A DNA stretch of 64,000 nt from Limimaricola sp. (GCF_016125575.1 NZ_WGLM01000002.1:248001-312000), one strand, 5' to 3'. Shown: positions 26,579-35,485, numbered from the stretch's first letter. The notes: generated by a model from the sequence alone, not told the origin. Program-made: numbers and translations.

Positions 26579-27613
26579 ATGCAGGGCAGACGGGCAGAGG
26601 TGGCGGCGCTGGTGATGACGCTGGCGGTGTCGGGGACGGGGGTGGTGCTGTTTCGCGTGGCGCATCTTCCGTTGCCGTGGCTGCTGGGGCCGATGCTGGG
26701 CTGTCTTGTCGCGGCGCTTGCCGGTCTGCCGCTGCGGGGCGCGCCGCGCGCGAGCATGGTGATGCGCACGATCCTTGGCGTGGCGGTGGGCGCCTCGATC
26801 ACGCCGGCGCTGGTGCACCGCCTGCCGCAGATGACCGCCAGCCTTGCGATGATGCCGCTGCTGGTCGTGGCCGTGGGCGCGGTGGGCTATCCGCTCTTTC
26901 GCCGGGTTTTCGGCTTTGACCACCCGACCAGCTATTACGCCGCGATGCCGGGCGGATTGCAGGACATGCTGGTCTTTGGCGCAGAGGCGGGCGGCGACAT
27001 GCGCGCGCTGGGCCTGATCCACGCGACGCGGGTGCTGATCGTCGTCAGCCTGCTGCCGCTGGTCTTCGCCTACATCCTCGGCGTCGACATGAGCCGCCCG
27101 CCCGGCCTGCCCGCCGCCGACATCCCGGTGGTGGAACTGGCGCTGATGGCCGCGGCGGCGATCCTGGGCTGGCAGGGCGCGCAAGCGGTGGGCCTTTTCG
27201 GCGCGACGATCCTTGGCCCGATGATCGCCGCTGCCGCGCTGAGCCTGGGCGGCATCATCTCTCACCGCCCGCCCGCCGAGGCGATTACTGCCGCGCAGTT
27301 CTTCATCGGCTTCACGGTGGGGGTAAAATACACCGGCATCACCCCGCGCGAGGTGCGCCGCGTTGTGGGCGCGGGCGTGGTCTTCAGCCTGCTGACGCTG
27401 GTCATCGCCGTGGGCTTCGCCGGAGTGGCGATCTGGCTGCATGTCGTGCCGCCGGTCGAGGGGCTGTTGTCCTTCTCGCCGGGCGGGCAGGCGGAAATGG
27501 CGGTGCTGGCCATCGTGGCCGGGGCCGACGTGGCCTTCGTCGTCAGCCACCACGTCGTGCGGATCGTGATCGTGATCCTCGGCGCGCCGATCGTGGCGCG
27601 GCGGTTGCGCTAG
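26579..27613 (+). CDS. AbrB-family integral membrane protein
   Basis: 344 aa of the membrane AbrB family (COG3180; unrelated to the Bacillus DNA-binding protein). About ten hydrophobic segments in two related halves, with the family motifs LPWLLGPMLG and YYAAMPGGLQDML in the first, and LFGATILGPMIAAA and SFSPGGQAEMAVLA in the second. Probably a transporter; members often lie beside TTT transporters. Start chosen at 26579 with AAGG nine bases upstream; the earlier ATG at 26546 is only 3 bp behind the putative operator and has no ribosome site, and 26615 is also possible. Confidence 0.82.
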   Translation: MQGRRAEVAALVMTLAVSGTGVVLFRVAHLPLPWLLGPMLGCLVAALAGLPLRGAPRASMVMRTILGVAVGASITPALVHRLPQMTASLAMMPLLVVAVGAVGYPLFRRVFGFDHPTSYYAAMPGGLQDMLVFGAEAGGDMRALGLIHATRVLIVVSLLPLVFAYILGVDMSRPPGLPAADIPVVELALMAAAAILGWQGAQAVGLFGATILGPMIAAAALSLGGIISHRPPAEAITAAQFFIGFTVGVKYTGITPREVRRVVGAGVVFSLLTLVIAVGFAGVAIWLHVVPPVEGLLSFSPGGQAEMAVLAIVAGADVAFVVSHHVVRIVIVILGAPIVARRLR

Positions 27614-27630
27614 GGGTCGCCTGCGGCGAC

Positions 27631-27670
27631 GCGCTCCGCGCGGGAGTATTTCGGGCCAGAAGAAGGGTCA
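27631..27670 (+). repeat. Intergenic GGGAGTATTT repeat, copy C
   Basis: GCGCTCCGCGCGGGAGTATTT then CGGGCCAGAAGAAGGG. It fills the gap between the convergent AbrB-family and DUF4387 genes and its last bases run into the DUF4387 stop codon. Confidence 0.65.
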
Positions 27671-27970
27671 GGCGATCTCGATTTCCGCCACCAGCGGCCC
27701 CCAGCCCGCGCCGTGCATGTCGCGGTCGGCGGCGATGCCTTGGATCTGCGGGCGCGGCAGGCTGAACTTGACCACCGCAAGATCGGCGATGTCGAACCGT
27801 TTGATGGCGTCGGGCGTGGTGTGAAACAGCGCCGCGACGGTCGCGGTCGGCAGCCCTGCGGCGATGCGCCGGAAGGCCGCGTCGTTGCCGCAGAAGATGT
27901 CGATCGTCACCCAGAAGGGGCCGGCGTTCTTCGAGCGGACCTTTTCGGCGATCTGGCCGATCTCAGGCAT
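27668..27970 (-). CDS. DUF4387 family protein
   Basis: 100 aa, full-length DUF4387 (EKVRSKNAGPFWVTIDIFC at the N-terminus, IKRFDIADLAVVKFSLPRP in the middle). Function unknown; genes of this family regularly accompany AtuA-type proteins, either adjacent or fused, which suggests a two-subunit enzyme. It overlaps the end of atuA by 8 bp. Start at the second of two ATGs (27970), six bases from GGAGG; the first (27973) adds one residue. Last gene of the tctCBA-atuA operon. Confidence 0.85.
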   Translation of the reverse strand: MPEIGQIAEKVRSKNAGPFWVTIDIFCGNDAAFRRIAAGLPTATVAALFHTTPDAIKRFDIADLAVVKFSLPRPQIQGIAADRDMHGAGWGPLVAEIEIA

Positions 27971-29315
27971 CATGCACCTCCAGCCGGAAGGCGGACATCG
28001 GGTCGTCGAGCCGCAGGACGTGGTTGAGACAGAACTCCCAAGCCGCGCCGCGGTCGATCTCGGGCGGTGAGAAGGGGAAGGCGAAGGTGGGCTGGTCCTC
28101 TTGCGGCGTCAGCGGGTGGTGCAGGACCAGCGGGTTGAGCAGCTTGGCGATGTCCTGCGCGGCCTCTTGCGTGGCGGCGGTGACGATGGCGAGCACGCCC
28201 ACCTCGGCCGCCGCGGGGGCGGCGGTTTCCAGCGGGCCGAGCGTGGCGTCGACGCCGATCAGGCGCAGTTCCAGCCGGTAGTCGCCGGCGTTCAGGCCCA
28301 TCCGCGCGGCGACGCGGGCGGCGTGCCGCTCTTCGATCTGGGCGCACCAGTCGCGGATATTGGCGACATAGCGGCCATCGCGCACGAGCGTCAGCAGGAT
28401 CGTCTGGAACCCGGCGCGCCGCGCGCCTTCAAGCTTGACCATGTAGGCCGGCGCGGGCACCCATTCCGCCCCTTCGACCCGGACTGTGCGGGAATCCTGG
28501 GGGGTGTAGGTTGCGCGGGTCACGTCGAGGTGGCCGCCGGGTTCGTAAAGGATGAAGGGGTCGGAGTTTTCGTAAAGCATGTGCGCGGCCACCGTCTGCG
28601 GCGTGCAGGCGGCTTGCGGTGCCAGCGGGGCAACGGTGAAGCCGGTCGCGTCGATATCCAGCTGTAGAACGCCGGTTTGCGGGTGGGTGGCGCAGAGCGC
28701 GCCGCATTCGCCCACCTTCGCCCCGTGCCAGGCAGCGCCCGCATGATCGCCCCGCATCAACGGCAGGGCGGCGATGATCGCGGTATCGGTGGTGCGCCCC
28801 GCGATGACGATCTCGGCCCCGGTTTCCAACGCCGCGGCGATCTGCTCGGTCCCGGCCAGCGCCACGATATGGCTGCAGGCGGCCACGCCTTCGGCATCGA
28901 CCTCGGGCGCGGCGGGTAGCGGCGTGATGCGGCCCTCGCGCAGCGCGGCGGCCATCGCGGCGGGGGCCTGTTCGCATTTCAGCGTGGCGATGCGCGCCGA
29001 AAGGCCCAGTTCCGTCAGGCATTCGCGGGTGATGTCGGCCATCCAGTCGACCATGCTGTCGGTCCCGCAGGTGCCGGCGGTGCCGATCACCAGCGGGCAT
29101 CCGGCGCGGGCGCGCGCGGCGACTAGGCCCTTCCATTCGGCCTTGGTCGAGCTGCGGGCGTATTTCGACACGCCCCGGCCAAGGTAGGACGGCCCGCTAT
29201 CGGTCGAGCCGCCATCGATGGCGATGATGTCGGGACCTGCCGCGATGCCGCGGTCCAGCGCCTCGGCGTCGTAGCCCAGCCCCAGCGCGCCGGACGGGAT
29301 CAAGATGCGTGTCAT
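27963..29315 (-). CDS. AtuA family protein (DUF1446)
   Basis: 450 aa. Family named after AtuA of acyclic terpene utilisation in Pseudomonas, but most members are found with transporters of small organic acids and have no known reaction. Conserved stretches: IDGGSTDSGPSYLGRG, IGTAGTCGTDSMVDWM, EIVIAGRTTDTAI and FILYEPGGHLDVT. No signal peptide, so cytoplasmic. Starts one base after the stop of tctA and runs into DUF4387, so it is in the transporter operon and probably acts on the imported substrate. Confidence 0.88.
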   Translation of the reverse strand: MTRILIPSGALGLGYDAEALDRGIAAGPDIIAIDGGSTDSGPSYLGRGVSKYARSSTKAEWKGLVAARARAGCPLVIGTAGTCGTDSMVDWMADITRECLTELGLSARIATLKCEQAPAAMAAALREGRITPLPAAPEVDAEGVAACSHIVALAGTEQIAAALETGAEIVIAGRTTDTAIIAALPLMRGDHAGAAWHGAKVGECGALCATHPQTGVLQLDIDATGFTVAPLAPQAACTPQTVAAHMLYENSDPFILYEPGGHLDVTRATYTPQDSRTVRVEGAEWVPAPAYMVKLEGARRAGFQTILLTLVRDGRYVANIRDWCAQIEERHAARVAARMGLNAGDYRLELRLIGVDATLGPLETAAPAAAEVGVLAIVTAATQEAAQDIAKLLNPLVLHHPLTPQEDQPTFAFPFSPPEIDRGAAWEFCLNHVLRLDDPMSAFRLEVHDA

Positions 29316-29316
29316 G

Positions 29317-30852
29317 TCAGTCCCTCACCCCGCCATCGTCGATGTCGTCGGCGACCAGTTGCGGCTTTCGGATGATGCGGCGCAAGGCGATAGGCGCGAG
29401 AAAACCCAGCACCGCCGCAATCCACAGGCCCACGGAGACCGGCGAGGCGAAGAGGTAAGTCCAGTCGCCATCCGACAGCACCATCGCGTCGCGCAGGTCC
29501 TTTTCCATCGCGCCGCCCAGCAGGATGCCCATGATCACCGGCACCGTCGGCACGTCGAGCTTGCGCAGCATGTAGCCCAGCACGCCGAAGGCGGTGACGA
29601 GAAGCAGGTCGAAATAGCTGCCGGTCAGCGCGTAGATGCCCACGAAGCTGACCATGGTGACACCCGGCATCAGGATGGCCGGGGGCACCTGCAGGATGCG
29701 CACGAAGACCTTCACCATCGGCACGTTCATCGCCAGCAGCACGAAATTGGCGATGAGCAGCGAGGCGATCAGCCCCCAGACCACGTCGGGCCGGTCGGTG
29801 AAAAGTGTCGGCCCTGGCGTGATGTTGAGCGTCATCAGCACCGCCAGCAGCACCGCCGTGGTGCCCGAGCCGGGCACGCCCAGCGTCAGCATCGGCACCA
29901 GCGCGCCACCGGCGGCAGCATTGTTGCCTGCCTCGGGCGCGGCCACGCCCTTGGGCACCCCGGTGCCGAAACCGGCGTCTTTGCCAGCGATGGATTTCTC
30001 CATCATGTAGGTCATGAAGCTACCAAGGCTGGCGCCCGCTCCGGGAAGGACGCCGGCGAAAAAGCCCAGGACCGAGGAGCGCAGCATCGTCCACTTGCTG
30101 TCCCACAGGTCGCGCCACGGCACGGTGACCTTGCCCAGCTTGACGCCCACGGCGCTGCCCTTGCCGTGTGTTTCGATGAAGAAGAAGACCTCTGACACGG
30201 CAAACAGGCCGACGATGGCGACGAGAAAGTCGATCCCGTCATTGAGGTGCATGTTGCCGAAGGTAAATCGCGGCATCCCCGACCGGGTATCAAGCCCGAT
30301 CATCGCAATGCCCAGCCCGATGCAGGAGGCGACCGCCGCCTTGGCCTGATTGGACGAAGAGATGCCGCCCAATGTCGAGAATGCCAGAAGGTAGAGTGCG
30401 AAATATTCGGCCGGGCCAAACTTGTAGGCGACCTGCGCCAGAAGCGGCGCCATGATCATCAGGCCCAGCGTGGCAAGCATGGCGCCCACGAAAGAGGCCA
30501 CGCCCGAGATCACAAGCGCATCACCGGCGCGGCCCTGCTTCGCCATTGGGTAGCCGTCGAGCGTGGTCATCAACGCGGGTTCATCGCCGGGGATGTTGAG
30601 CAGAATCGAGCTGATCCGCCCGCCATACATCGCCCCGTAATAGACCGATGTCAGCAGCACCAGCGCCGCCGTGGCATCAAGGCCCAGCGAGAAGGTCAGC
30701 GGGATCAGGATTGCGACGCCGTTCGAGGGGCCAAGGCCCGGCAGCGCGCCGACGATGGTGCCGATGAAGCAGCCGATGACCGCCAAGAGCAGCGTGTACG
30801 GCGTCAGCGCAATGCCGAAGCCCAGCGCGAGGTTGTGAAACAGGTCCATCAT
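29317..30852 (-). CDS. tctA: Tripartite tricarboxylate transporter, large permease subunit TctA
   Basis: 511 aa, about twelve transmembrane segments. Family signatures are present: IGTIVGALPGLGPSNGVAIL near residue 35, the internal repeat FAGVLPGAGASLGSF near residue 265, and ALVPMLTLGVPGSGTTAV near residue 320. It forms the proton- or sodium-driven inner-membrane permease with TctB and takes substrate from periplasmic TctC. Lies 12 bp behind tctB. Confidence 0.95.
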   Translation of the reverse strand: MMDLFHNLALGFGIALTPYTLLLAVIGCFIGTIVGALPGLGPSNGVAILIPLTFSLGLDATAALVLLTSVYYGAMYGGRISSILLNIPGDEPALMTTLDGYPMAKQGRAGDALVISGVASFVGAMLATLGLMIMAPLLAQVAYKFGPAEYFALYLLAFSTLGGISSSNQAKAAVASCIGLGIAMIGLDTRSGMPRFTFGNMHLNDGIDFLVAIVGLFAVSEVFFFIETHGKGSAVGVKLGKVTVPWRDLWDSKWTMLRSSVLGFFAGVLPGAGASLGSFMTYMMEKSIAGKDAGFGTGVPKGVAAPEAGNNAAAGGALVPMLTLGVPGSGTTAVLLAVLMTLNITPGPTLFTDRPDVVWGLIASLLIANFVLLAMNVPMVKVFVRILQVPPAILMPGVTMVSFVGIYALTGSYFDLLLVTAFGVLGYMLRKLDVPTVPVIMGILLGGAMEKDLRDAMVLSDGDWTYLFASPVSVGLWIAAVLGFLAPIALRRIIRKPQLVADDIDDGGVRD

Positions 30853-30864
30853 GGGCGGGCGTCC

Positions 30865-31305
30865 TCAGAGGCCCATGCCGCGGGGCAGGGCGAACAGCGA
30901 CAGGCCAAGGCCAAAGCGGAAAAGCACGAAGAGCCCCACCGAAATCCCAACGCCTGTGGCCAGTGCGGGCAAGGCGCGGGGCCGGATCTGGTAGCTGACG
31001 ATGGCTGCGGCCACTGCCGTGGGCCCGACGAAACCCAACGGCTTGAGCGTATAGGCATAGGCAACCAGCACCACCGTGGCGATGGCCAGCGCACCCAGCG
31101 TGCGCAGGGCTGGCCAGTCAGGTTCGGGATCGGGGCGCATCAGCATGACCACGCCGCAGATGAAGGCCGCCGCGGAGATCAGCATCGGGAAAGTCTTGGA
31201 CCCGACAGGGTCCGCCAGAAAGCTGGTACGGATCTGGGTGGCGCCCGCAAAGAATGCGAGCGCCACGAGGATCACGACCGCGCCGAAGATGCGGTCGCTG
31301 GCCAT
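30865..31305 (-). CDS. tctB: Tripartite tricarboxylate transporter, small subunit TctB
   Basis: 146 aa with four hydrophobic segments, the size and topology of TctB. Begins MASDRIFGAVVILVALAFF and contains DPVGSKTFPMLISAAA, a family pattern. Start at 31305 because its ATG overlaps the tctC stop (TAATG); the longer frame upstream lies inside tctC. Required with TctA for uptake. Confidence 0.9.
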   Translation of the reverse strand: MASDRIFGAVVILVALAFFAGATQIRTSFLADPVGSKTFPMLISAAAFICGVVMLMRPDPEPDWPALRTLGALAIATVVLVAYAYTLKPLGFVGPTAVAAAIVSYQIRPRALPALATGVGISVGLFVLFRFGLGLSLFALPRGMGL

Positions 31306-32267
31306 TACTGGATCACACCGATTTCCTTGGAGAGTTCGGTCGTGTCGGCGATCACCTTGTCGACCCAACCCTGGAAGTCGTCACCGACCTTGGTGAAGGG
31401 GGCAAGACCGTTGGCGGCCATCGCGTCCTTCCATTCCTGGCTGTCGGCCACGGCCTGCAGCTTGGCGGCCCAGGCGTGGAACTGGTCGTCGCTGATGCCC
31501 TTGGGCACGTAGAGGCCACGCCAGTTCACGGCGACGACGTCATAACCCTGCTCCTTGGCGGTGGGGATGTCCTCGAAGCCCGGCACTCGGTCTTCGGTCA
31601 GGACGGCCAGCACGCGGACCTCGCCCGACTTGATGAAGCCCACGACCTCGGACATGTCGCCAGTCATTGCCTGGGTGTGGCCGCCGATCGTTTGCGTGAT
31701 CGCGTCCGCGCCGCCGTCGACGCCGATGTATTTCACCGCACGAATGTTGGTAAAGCCCGCGGCCTTGAGCACTTGCAGCGGCTTCATGTGGTCAAAGCCG
31801 CCGGCCGCCGAACCGCCCGCGAAGGCAACCGAACCGGGATCGGCCTTGATCGCGTCGACGAGGTCGCTCAGCGTCTGGTAGGGGCTGTCCTTGGCCACGA
31901 CGATCACGCCCGGATCGGCACCGATTGCTCCGACCCAGCGAACCTGGTCCGCGGTCGCGCCGCCGAAGGCGTTCTGGGCAAGCCGCGTCGTGGTGGCCGA
32001 CGAGGCCGCGACGATCAGGTCGGGGTCGTTGTTGCGCTCGTTCACGACATAGCTGAAGGCGGTGCCGCCGCCGGCGCCCGCCATGTTGGTGACCTGCACC
32101 GGCGCGTCGACCTGCTTGATGTCGAACAGGATCTTGCCGATCTGCCGGCAGGTGAAGTCCCAGCCGCCGCCGGGGTTGGCCGGGGCGATGCACTCGGTCG
32201 CAAAAGCGCCGGTGCCGATAAGGGCGAAGGCCGCGCCGCTTAGCAGCGCGCGAAGGGTCTTGGTCAT
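31305..32267 (-). CDS. tctC: Tripartite tricarboxylate transporter substrate-binding protein TctC
   Basis: 320 aa periplasmic Bug-type receptor. Signal peptide of 23 residues ending GTGAFA. The mature protein starts TECIAPANPGGGWDFTCRQIG, and the second domain has VAFAGGSAAGGFDHM. Binding specificity of Bug proteins ranges over tricarboxylates, dicarboxylates and aromatic acids and cannot be read here. Start chosen at 32267 with AGGGAGGA upstream. First gene of the operon tctCBA-atuA-DUF4387; a putative TctD box lies 85 bp upstream. Confidence 0.93.
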   Translation of the reverse strand: MTKTLRALLSGAAFALIGTGAFATECIAPANPGGGWDFTCRQIGKILFDIKQVDAPVQVTNMAGAGGGTAFSYVVNERNNDPDLIVAASSATTTRLAQNAFGGATADQVRWVGAIGADPGVIVVAKDSPYQTLSDLVDAIKADPGSVAFAGGSAAGGFDHMKPLQVLKAAGFTNIRAVKYIGVDGGADAITQTIGGHTQAMTGDMSEVVGFIKSGEVRVLAVLTEDRVPGFEDIPTAKEQGYDVVAVNWRGLYVPKGISDDQFHAWAAKLQAVADSQEWKDAMAANGLAPFTKVGDDFQGWVDKVIADTTELSKEIGVIQ

Positions 32268-32351
32268 GGTGGTCCTCCCTGGTTCCATGCGTGCCGGGGC
32301 GCAGGCCTTTGGCCCGTCCTCATGCCCCTTGCGCTGGCCAGACTTCGCGGA

Positions 32352-32373
32352 CAACCTGACACCAACCTGTCAT
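32352..32373 (-). promoter_or_regulatory. Putative TctD operator upstream of tctC
   Basis: On the minus strand: ATGACAGGTTGGTGTCAGGT plus TG, two units TGNCAGGTT 11 bp apart. It lies in the 146-bp gap between tctC and tctD, 85 bp before tctC and 40 bp before tctD. A near-identical box precedes the AbrB-family gene at 26521-26542. Confidence 0.55.
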
Positions 32374-32413
32374 GGTGCCGAAAAATCGGGCGTTTTGTGA
32401 AAAGGCGGAGAAG

Positions 32414-33079
32414 GTGCGTTTCCTGCTGGTCGAGGACAATGCCGAACTGGCGCAGACCGTGCAGGCGCGGCTGACGCTGGACGGCCACGGGGTGGACTGG
32501 GCCGCCTCGCTGGATGCCGCCGAAGATCACCTGGCCACCGCCGCCTACGACCTCATCCTACTCGACATCATGCTGCCCGATGGCGACGGGCGCGATTTCC
32601 TTGCCGCCCATCGCCGCGCCCGACGCGACACGCCGGTCATCGTGATGACCGCACGCTCGGCCGTCAGCGACCGGGTGGCGCTGCTGGATACCGGGGCGGA
32701 CGACTACATCACCAAGCCCTTCGACTTTGCAGAGCTGGAGGCGCGGGTGCGCGCGGTGTTGCGCCGCCGGGGCGGCGCGGCGCAGACGGTGCAGACTTTC
32801 GCCGACCTCATCTTCGATCCGCTGGCCGCCACCGTCGCGGTGGATGGCGAGGCGCGCGAGTTGCGCAACCGCGAACTGCGCCTACTGGAGGTGCTGATGT
32901 CCGCGCCGGAGCGCATCTATTCAAAGACCCAGCTTTGCGACCGGCTGTTCTCGGCCGCCGAAAGCGTCAGCGACAACGCGATCGAGGTCTATGTCGCAAG
33001 GCTGCGCCGCAAGCTCGATGGCAGCCGCGCGCGGATCGAGACGGTCCGTGGTGTCGGCTACCGCCTGACGGTGGCATGA
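32414..33079 (+). CDS. tctD: Response regulator, TctD-like (OmpR family)
   Basis: 221 aa. Receiver domain with acidic E7/D8, phosphoacceptor D51 (LLDIMLPDGDG), T79 (VIVMTA) and K101 (YITKPF). C-terminal winged helix from about residue 125 ends in the usual VRGVGYRLTV. It starts with GTG at 32414, preceded by GGCGGAG. Divergent from the transporter operon and followed by its sensor kinase with a 4-bp overlap, so it very probably controls tctCBA in response to the transported acid. Confidence 0.92.
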   Translation: MRFLLVEDNAELAQTVQARLTLDGHGVDWAASLDAAEDHLATAAYDLILLDIMLPDGDGRDFLAAHRRARRDTPVIVMTARSAVSDRVALLDTGADDYITKPFDFAELEARVRAVLRRRGGAAQTVQTFADLIFDPLAATVAVDGEARELRNRELRLLEVLMSAPERIYSKTQLCDRLFSAAESVSDNAIEVYVARLRRKLDGSRARIETVRGVGYRLTVA

Positions 33080-34455
33080 GGGCCGCCGCCCCCGGCTCTA
33101 TCCGCCGCCGGCTTCTGCTGCAACTGTTGGGCGGGGCAGCGGTGCTGTCGGTGCTGCTGTACCTTTCGGTGCGCGGGGTCTCGCGCTCGGCGGTTGAACA
33201 GACGCAGGACAGCATTCTGGGGGCTGCCACAATCGCCGTCGCCGAACAGCTGCGCGGCACCGACGAGGGGGTGGATATCGACATTCCCTATACTGCCTTC
33301 TCGATGCTGGGCGCGGTGGGGCAGGACAGGGTGTTCTACCGCATCATCGTCGATGGCGCCGACCTGACCGGCTATGCGGACCTGCCCGCGCCCGATGATG
33401 CGCCGCCGGGGCTGAACCCGCTCTTTTACTCACGCCCGTACCAGCAGGCGCTGGTGCGGTTGGCGGCGGTGAACCGCCCGGTGATCGCGGGCGGGCATAC
33501 CGCGCAGGTGCAGGTGATCGTCGGCCAGACCCGCAGCGCGCAAGAGGCGATCGTGGCCGATATGGCGTGGCGGGCCGCGGCGCTGGGCCTTGGGTTCTTT
33601 GCGCTGGCGGCGTTGCTGGCCGTTCTGACGACGCGGTCGGTCGTGCGGCCGCTGGACAGGCTCGCCGGGGCGCTGGGCCGGCGCGGCCCGCAGGACCTGC
33701 GCCCGGTGACACAGCCGGTTCCGGTGGAACTGGCGCCGCTGACGGCCGCGCTCAACGGCTTCATCGCGCGGCTGTCGGGGGCGCTCAAACGTACCGAAAC
33801 CTTCATCGCCGAGGCAGCGCACCATATCCGCACGCCGCTGGCCACGCTGCGTGCGCGGGCCGAGATCGCGCTGCGCCAAACCCAAGACGAGGCCACCCGC
33901 GCCAGCCTGCGTGAAGTGATCCGCGCCGTCGACGACAGCGCGCGCGCGGCAGGACAGCTTCTGGAACATGCCGCGGTGGTCTATCGCAGCGACCAGCGGG
34001 CCGAGGCGCCGCTGGACCTTGCCGCGCTACTGCGCGACATCGGCCAAAGCTATGCGCCCGCCGCCGACATGGCCGATGTCGCGCTGGCCGTCAGTGTGCC
34101 CGACAGCGCGGTGATGCTGACCGCCGACCGGCTGCTGGTGGAAACCGCGTTGCGCAACCTCGTCGACAACGCCATCAAGTATTCAGGGCCCGACGGGCGG
34201 GTCGAGATGGGGCTTGGCGTTGCGCAGGGCCGCGCCACGATCCGCATCGCCGACCGGGGCCGGGGCCTGTCGGGGGCAAGTCTTGCCGATCTGACGGGCC
34301 GCTTCCGGCGAGGCCGCAATGTCGAGGATGTTGTGGGCTCGGGGTTGGGACTGACCATCGTGCAGGAGGTCGCGCGCGCCCAGCGTGGCCGCTTCACCTT
34401 GCGCGAACGCGACGGAGGAGGCTCATGCGCCGAACTGACCTTGCCGCTGGACTAA
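33076..34455 (+). CDS. tctE: Sensor histidine kinase, TctE-like
   Basis: 459 aa. Transmembrane segments at about 12-32 and 165-186 frame a periplasmic sensor domain of about 130 residues. A short linker leads to the H-box AEAAHHIRTPLATL (phosphoacceptor H249; the usual acidic residue next to it is a histidine). The ATP-binding domain has N-box RNLVDNAIKYS, G1 DRGRGLSG and G2 GSGLGLTIV. Start overlaps the tctD stop (ATGA). The following binding-protein gene starts inside its 3' end. Confidence 0.92.
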   Translation: MRAAAPGSIRRRLLLQLLGGAAVLSVLLYLSVRGVSRSAVEQTQDSILGAATIAVAEQLRGTDEGVDIDIPYTAFSMLGAVGQDRVFYRIIVDGADLTGYADLPAPDDAPPGLNPLFYSRPYQQALVRLAAVNRPVIAGGHTAQVQVIVGQTRSAQEAIVADMAWRAAALGLGFFALAALLAVLTTRSVVRPLDRLAGALGRRGPQDLRPVTQPVPVELAPLTAALNGFIARLSGALKRTETFIAEAAHHIRTPLATLRARAEIALRQTQDEATRASLREVIRAVDDSARAAGQLLEHAAVVYRSDQRAEAPLDLAALLRDIGQSYAPAADMADVALAVSVPDSAVMLTADRLLVETALRNLVDNAIKYSGPDGRVEMGLGVAQGRATIRIADRGRGLSGASLADLTGRFRRGRNVEDVVGSGLGLTIVQEVARAQRGRFTLRERDGGGSCAELTLPLD

Positions 34456-35483
34456 GGCGCCTTTGCCTCGCCCTGCTGGCGGCTGCTGCGCTGGCCCGGC
34501 CCGCGGCGGCTTTGACTTTGGAGGAAGAGACGCTCTTTCCGGGCACGCCGGGCGGGCCGGTTCTGACGGTGCTGTCGACGACCGACACGGCGATCTTCCA
34601 GCCTCTGGTCGTCGCGTTTCAGGCGCGCCGGCCGGACATCACCCTGCGCTATCAGGTTGCCGGCAGCCAAGAGGTGTTCGCGGCGGTGCATGATGGCGCA
34701 ACCGAAGCGGATCTGGTGATTTCCTCGGCAATGGACCTGCAGATGAAGCTTGCCAATGACGGCTTTGCTGCCCCCCATCACGCGGCCGAAACGGCGGCGC
34801 TGCCGCCTTGGGCCCGGTGGCGCGACCAGTTGTTCGCAGTGGCGCAGGAACCGGTGGTTCTGATCGTCGATCGCCGCGCGCTGGGCGGACTTGCGGTCCC
34901 CCGTACCCGTGCGGCGCTGACAGCACTTCTGCGCGACCATCCTGACAAGTTCCGCGGCCGCATCGGCACGTATGATCCGGTCCGCTCTGGCGCGGGCTAT
35001 CTCTTTGCCACGCAGGATGCGCGCCAGTCCGACAGTTTCTGGCGACTGGCCGAGGTCATGGGCGCGCTGGCGCCCCGTCTTTACGCGTCCTCTGCGACGA
35101 TGATCGCCGATCTGCGGGCCGGAAGGCTTGCGCTGGCTTATAACGTGCTTGGCAGTTACGCCGCTTCCAGCCTGCCGCCTGCAGGTGACGTGCAGATTAT
35201 CGAGTTGCAGGATTTCACTCATATCCTGCTGCGCACGGCGCTGATCCCGCGCACCGCGCCCACCCCGGACCTTGCCGCGGCCTTTCTCGATTTCCTGCTG
35301 TCGAATACGGGCCAGCAACTGATGGCGCAAAAGGCCGGCCTGCCTGCCATCGACGAGGCGGCGCTGGCCGCCGACCAGTCGCTCCGGCCGATCCGGCTGG
35401 ACCCGGGGCTGTTGGTCTATCTCGACCCGCTCAAGCGCCGCCGGTTTCTGGCGGAATGGAGCGCGGCCCTGCGCCAGCCCTGA
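34425..35483 (+). CDS. Periplasmic solute-binding protein of the tctDE operon
   Basis: 352 aa with a signal peptide ending near residue 29 (LARPAAA). The mature part is a type 2 periplasmic binding fold like iron(III)/Fbp-type and related ABC binding proteins (LTVLSTTDTAIFQPLVVAFQAR; GRIGTYDPVRSGAGYLFA; LAYNVLGSYAASSL). It overlaps tctE by 31 bp and has no ABC permease or ATPase beside it. I infer that it is a sensing partner that presents ligand to TctE, rather than a transporter subunit. Confidence 0.85.
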   Translation: MRRTDLAAGLRRLCLALLAAAALARPAAALTLEEETLFPGTPGGPVLTVLSTTDTAIFQPLVVAFQARRPDITLRYQVAGSQEVFAAVHDGATEADLVISSAMDLQMKLANDGFAAPHHAAETAALPPWARWRDQLFAVAQEPVVLIVDRRALGGLAVPRTRAALTALLRDHPDKFRGRIGTYDPVRSGAGYLFATQDARQSDSFWRLAEVMGALAPRLYASSATMIADLRAGRLALAYNVLGSYAASSLPPAGDVQIIELQDFTHILLRTALIPRTAPTPDLAAAFLDFLLSNTGQQLMAQKAGLPAIDEAALAADQSLRPIRLDPGLLVYLDPLKRRRFLAEWSAALRQP

Positions 35484-35485
35484 CG

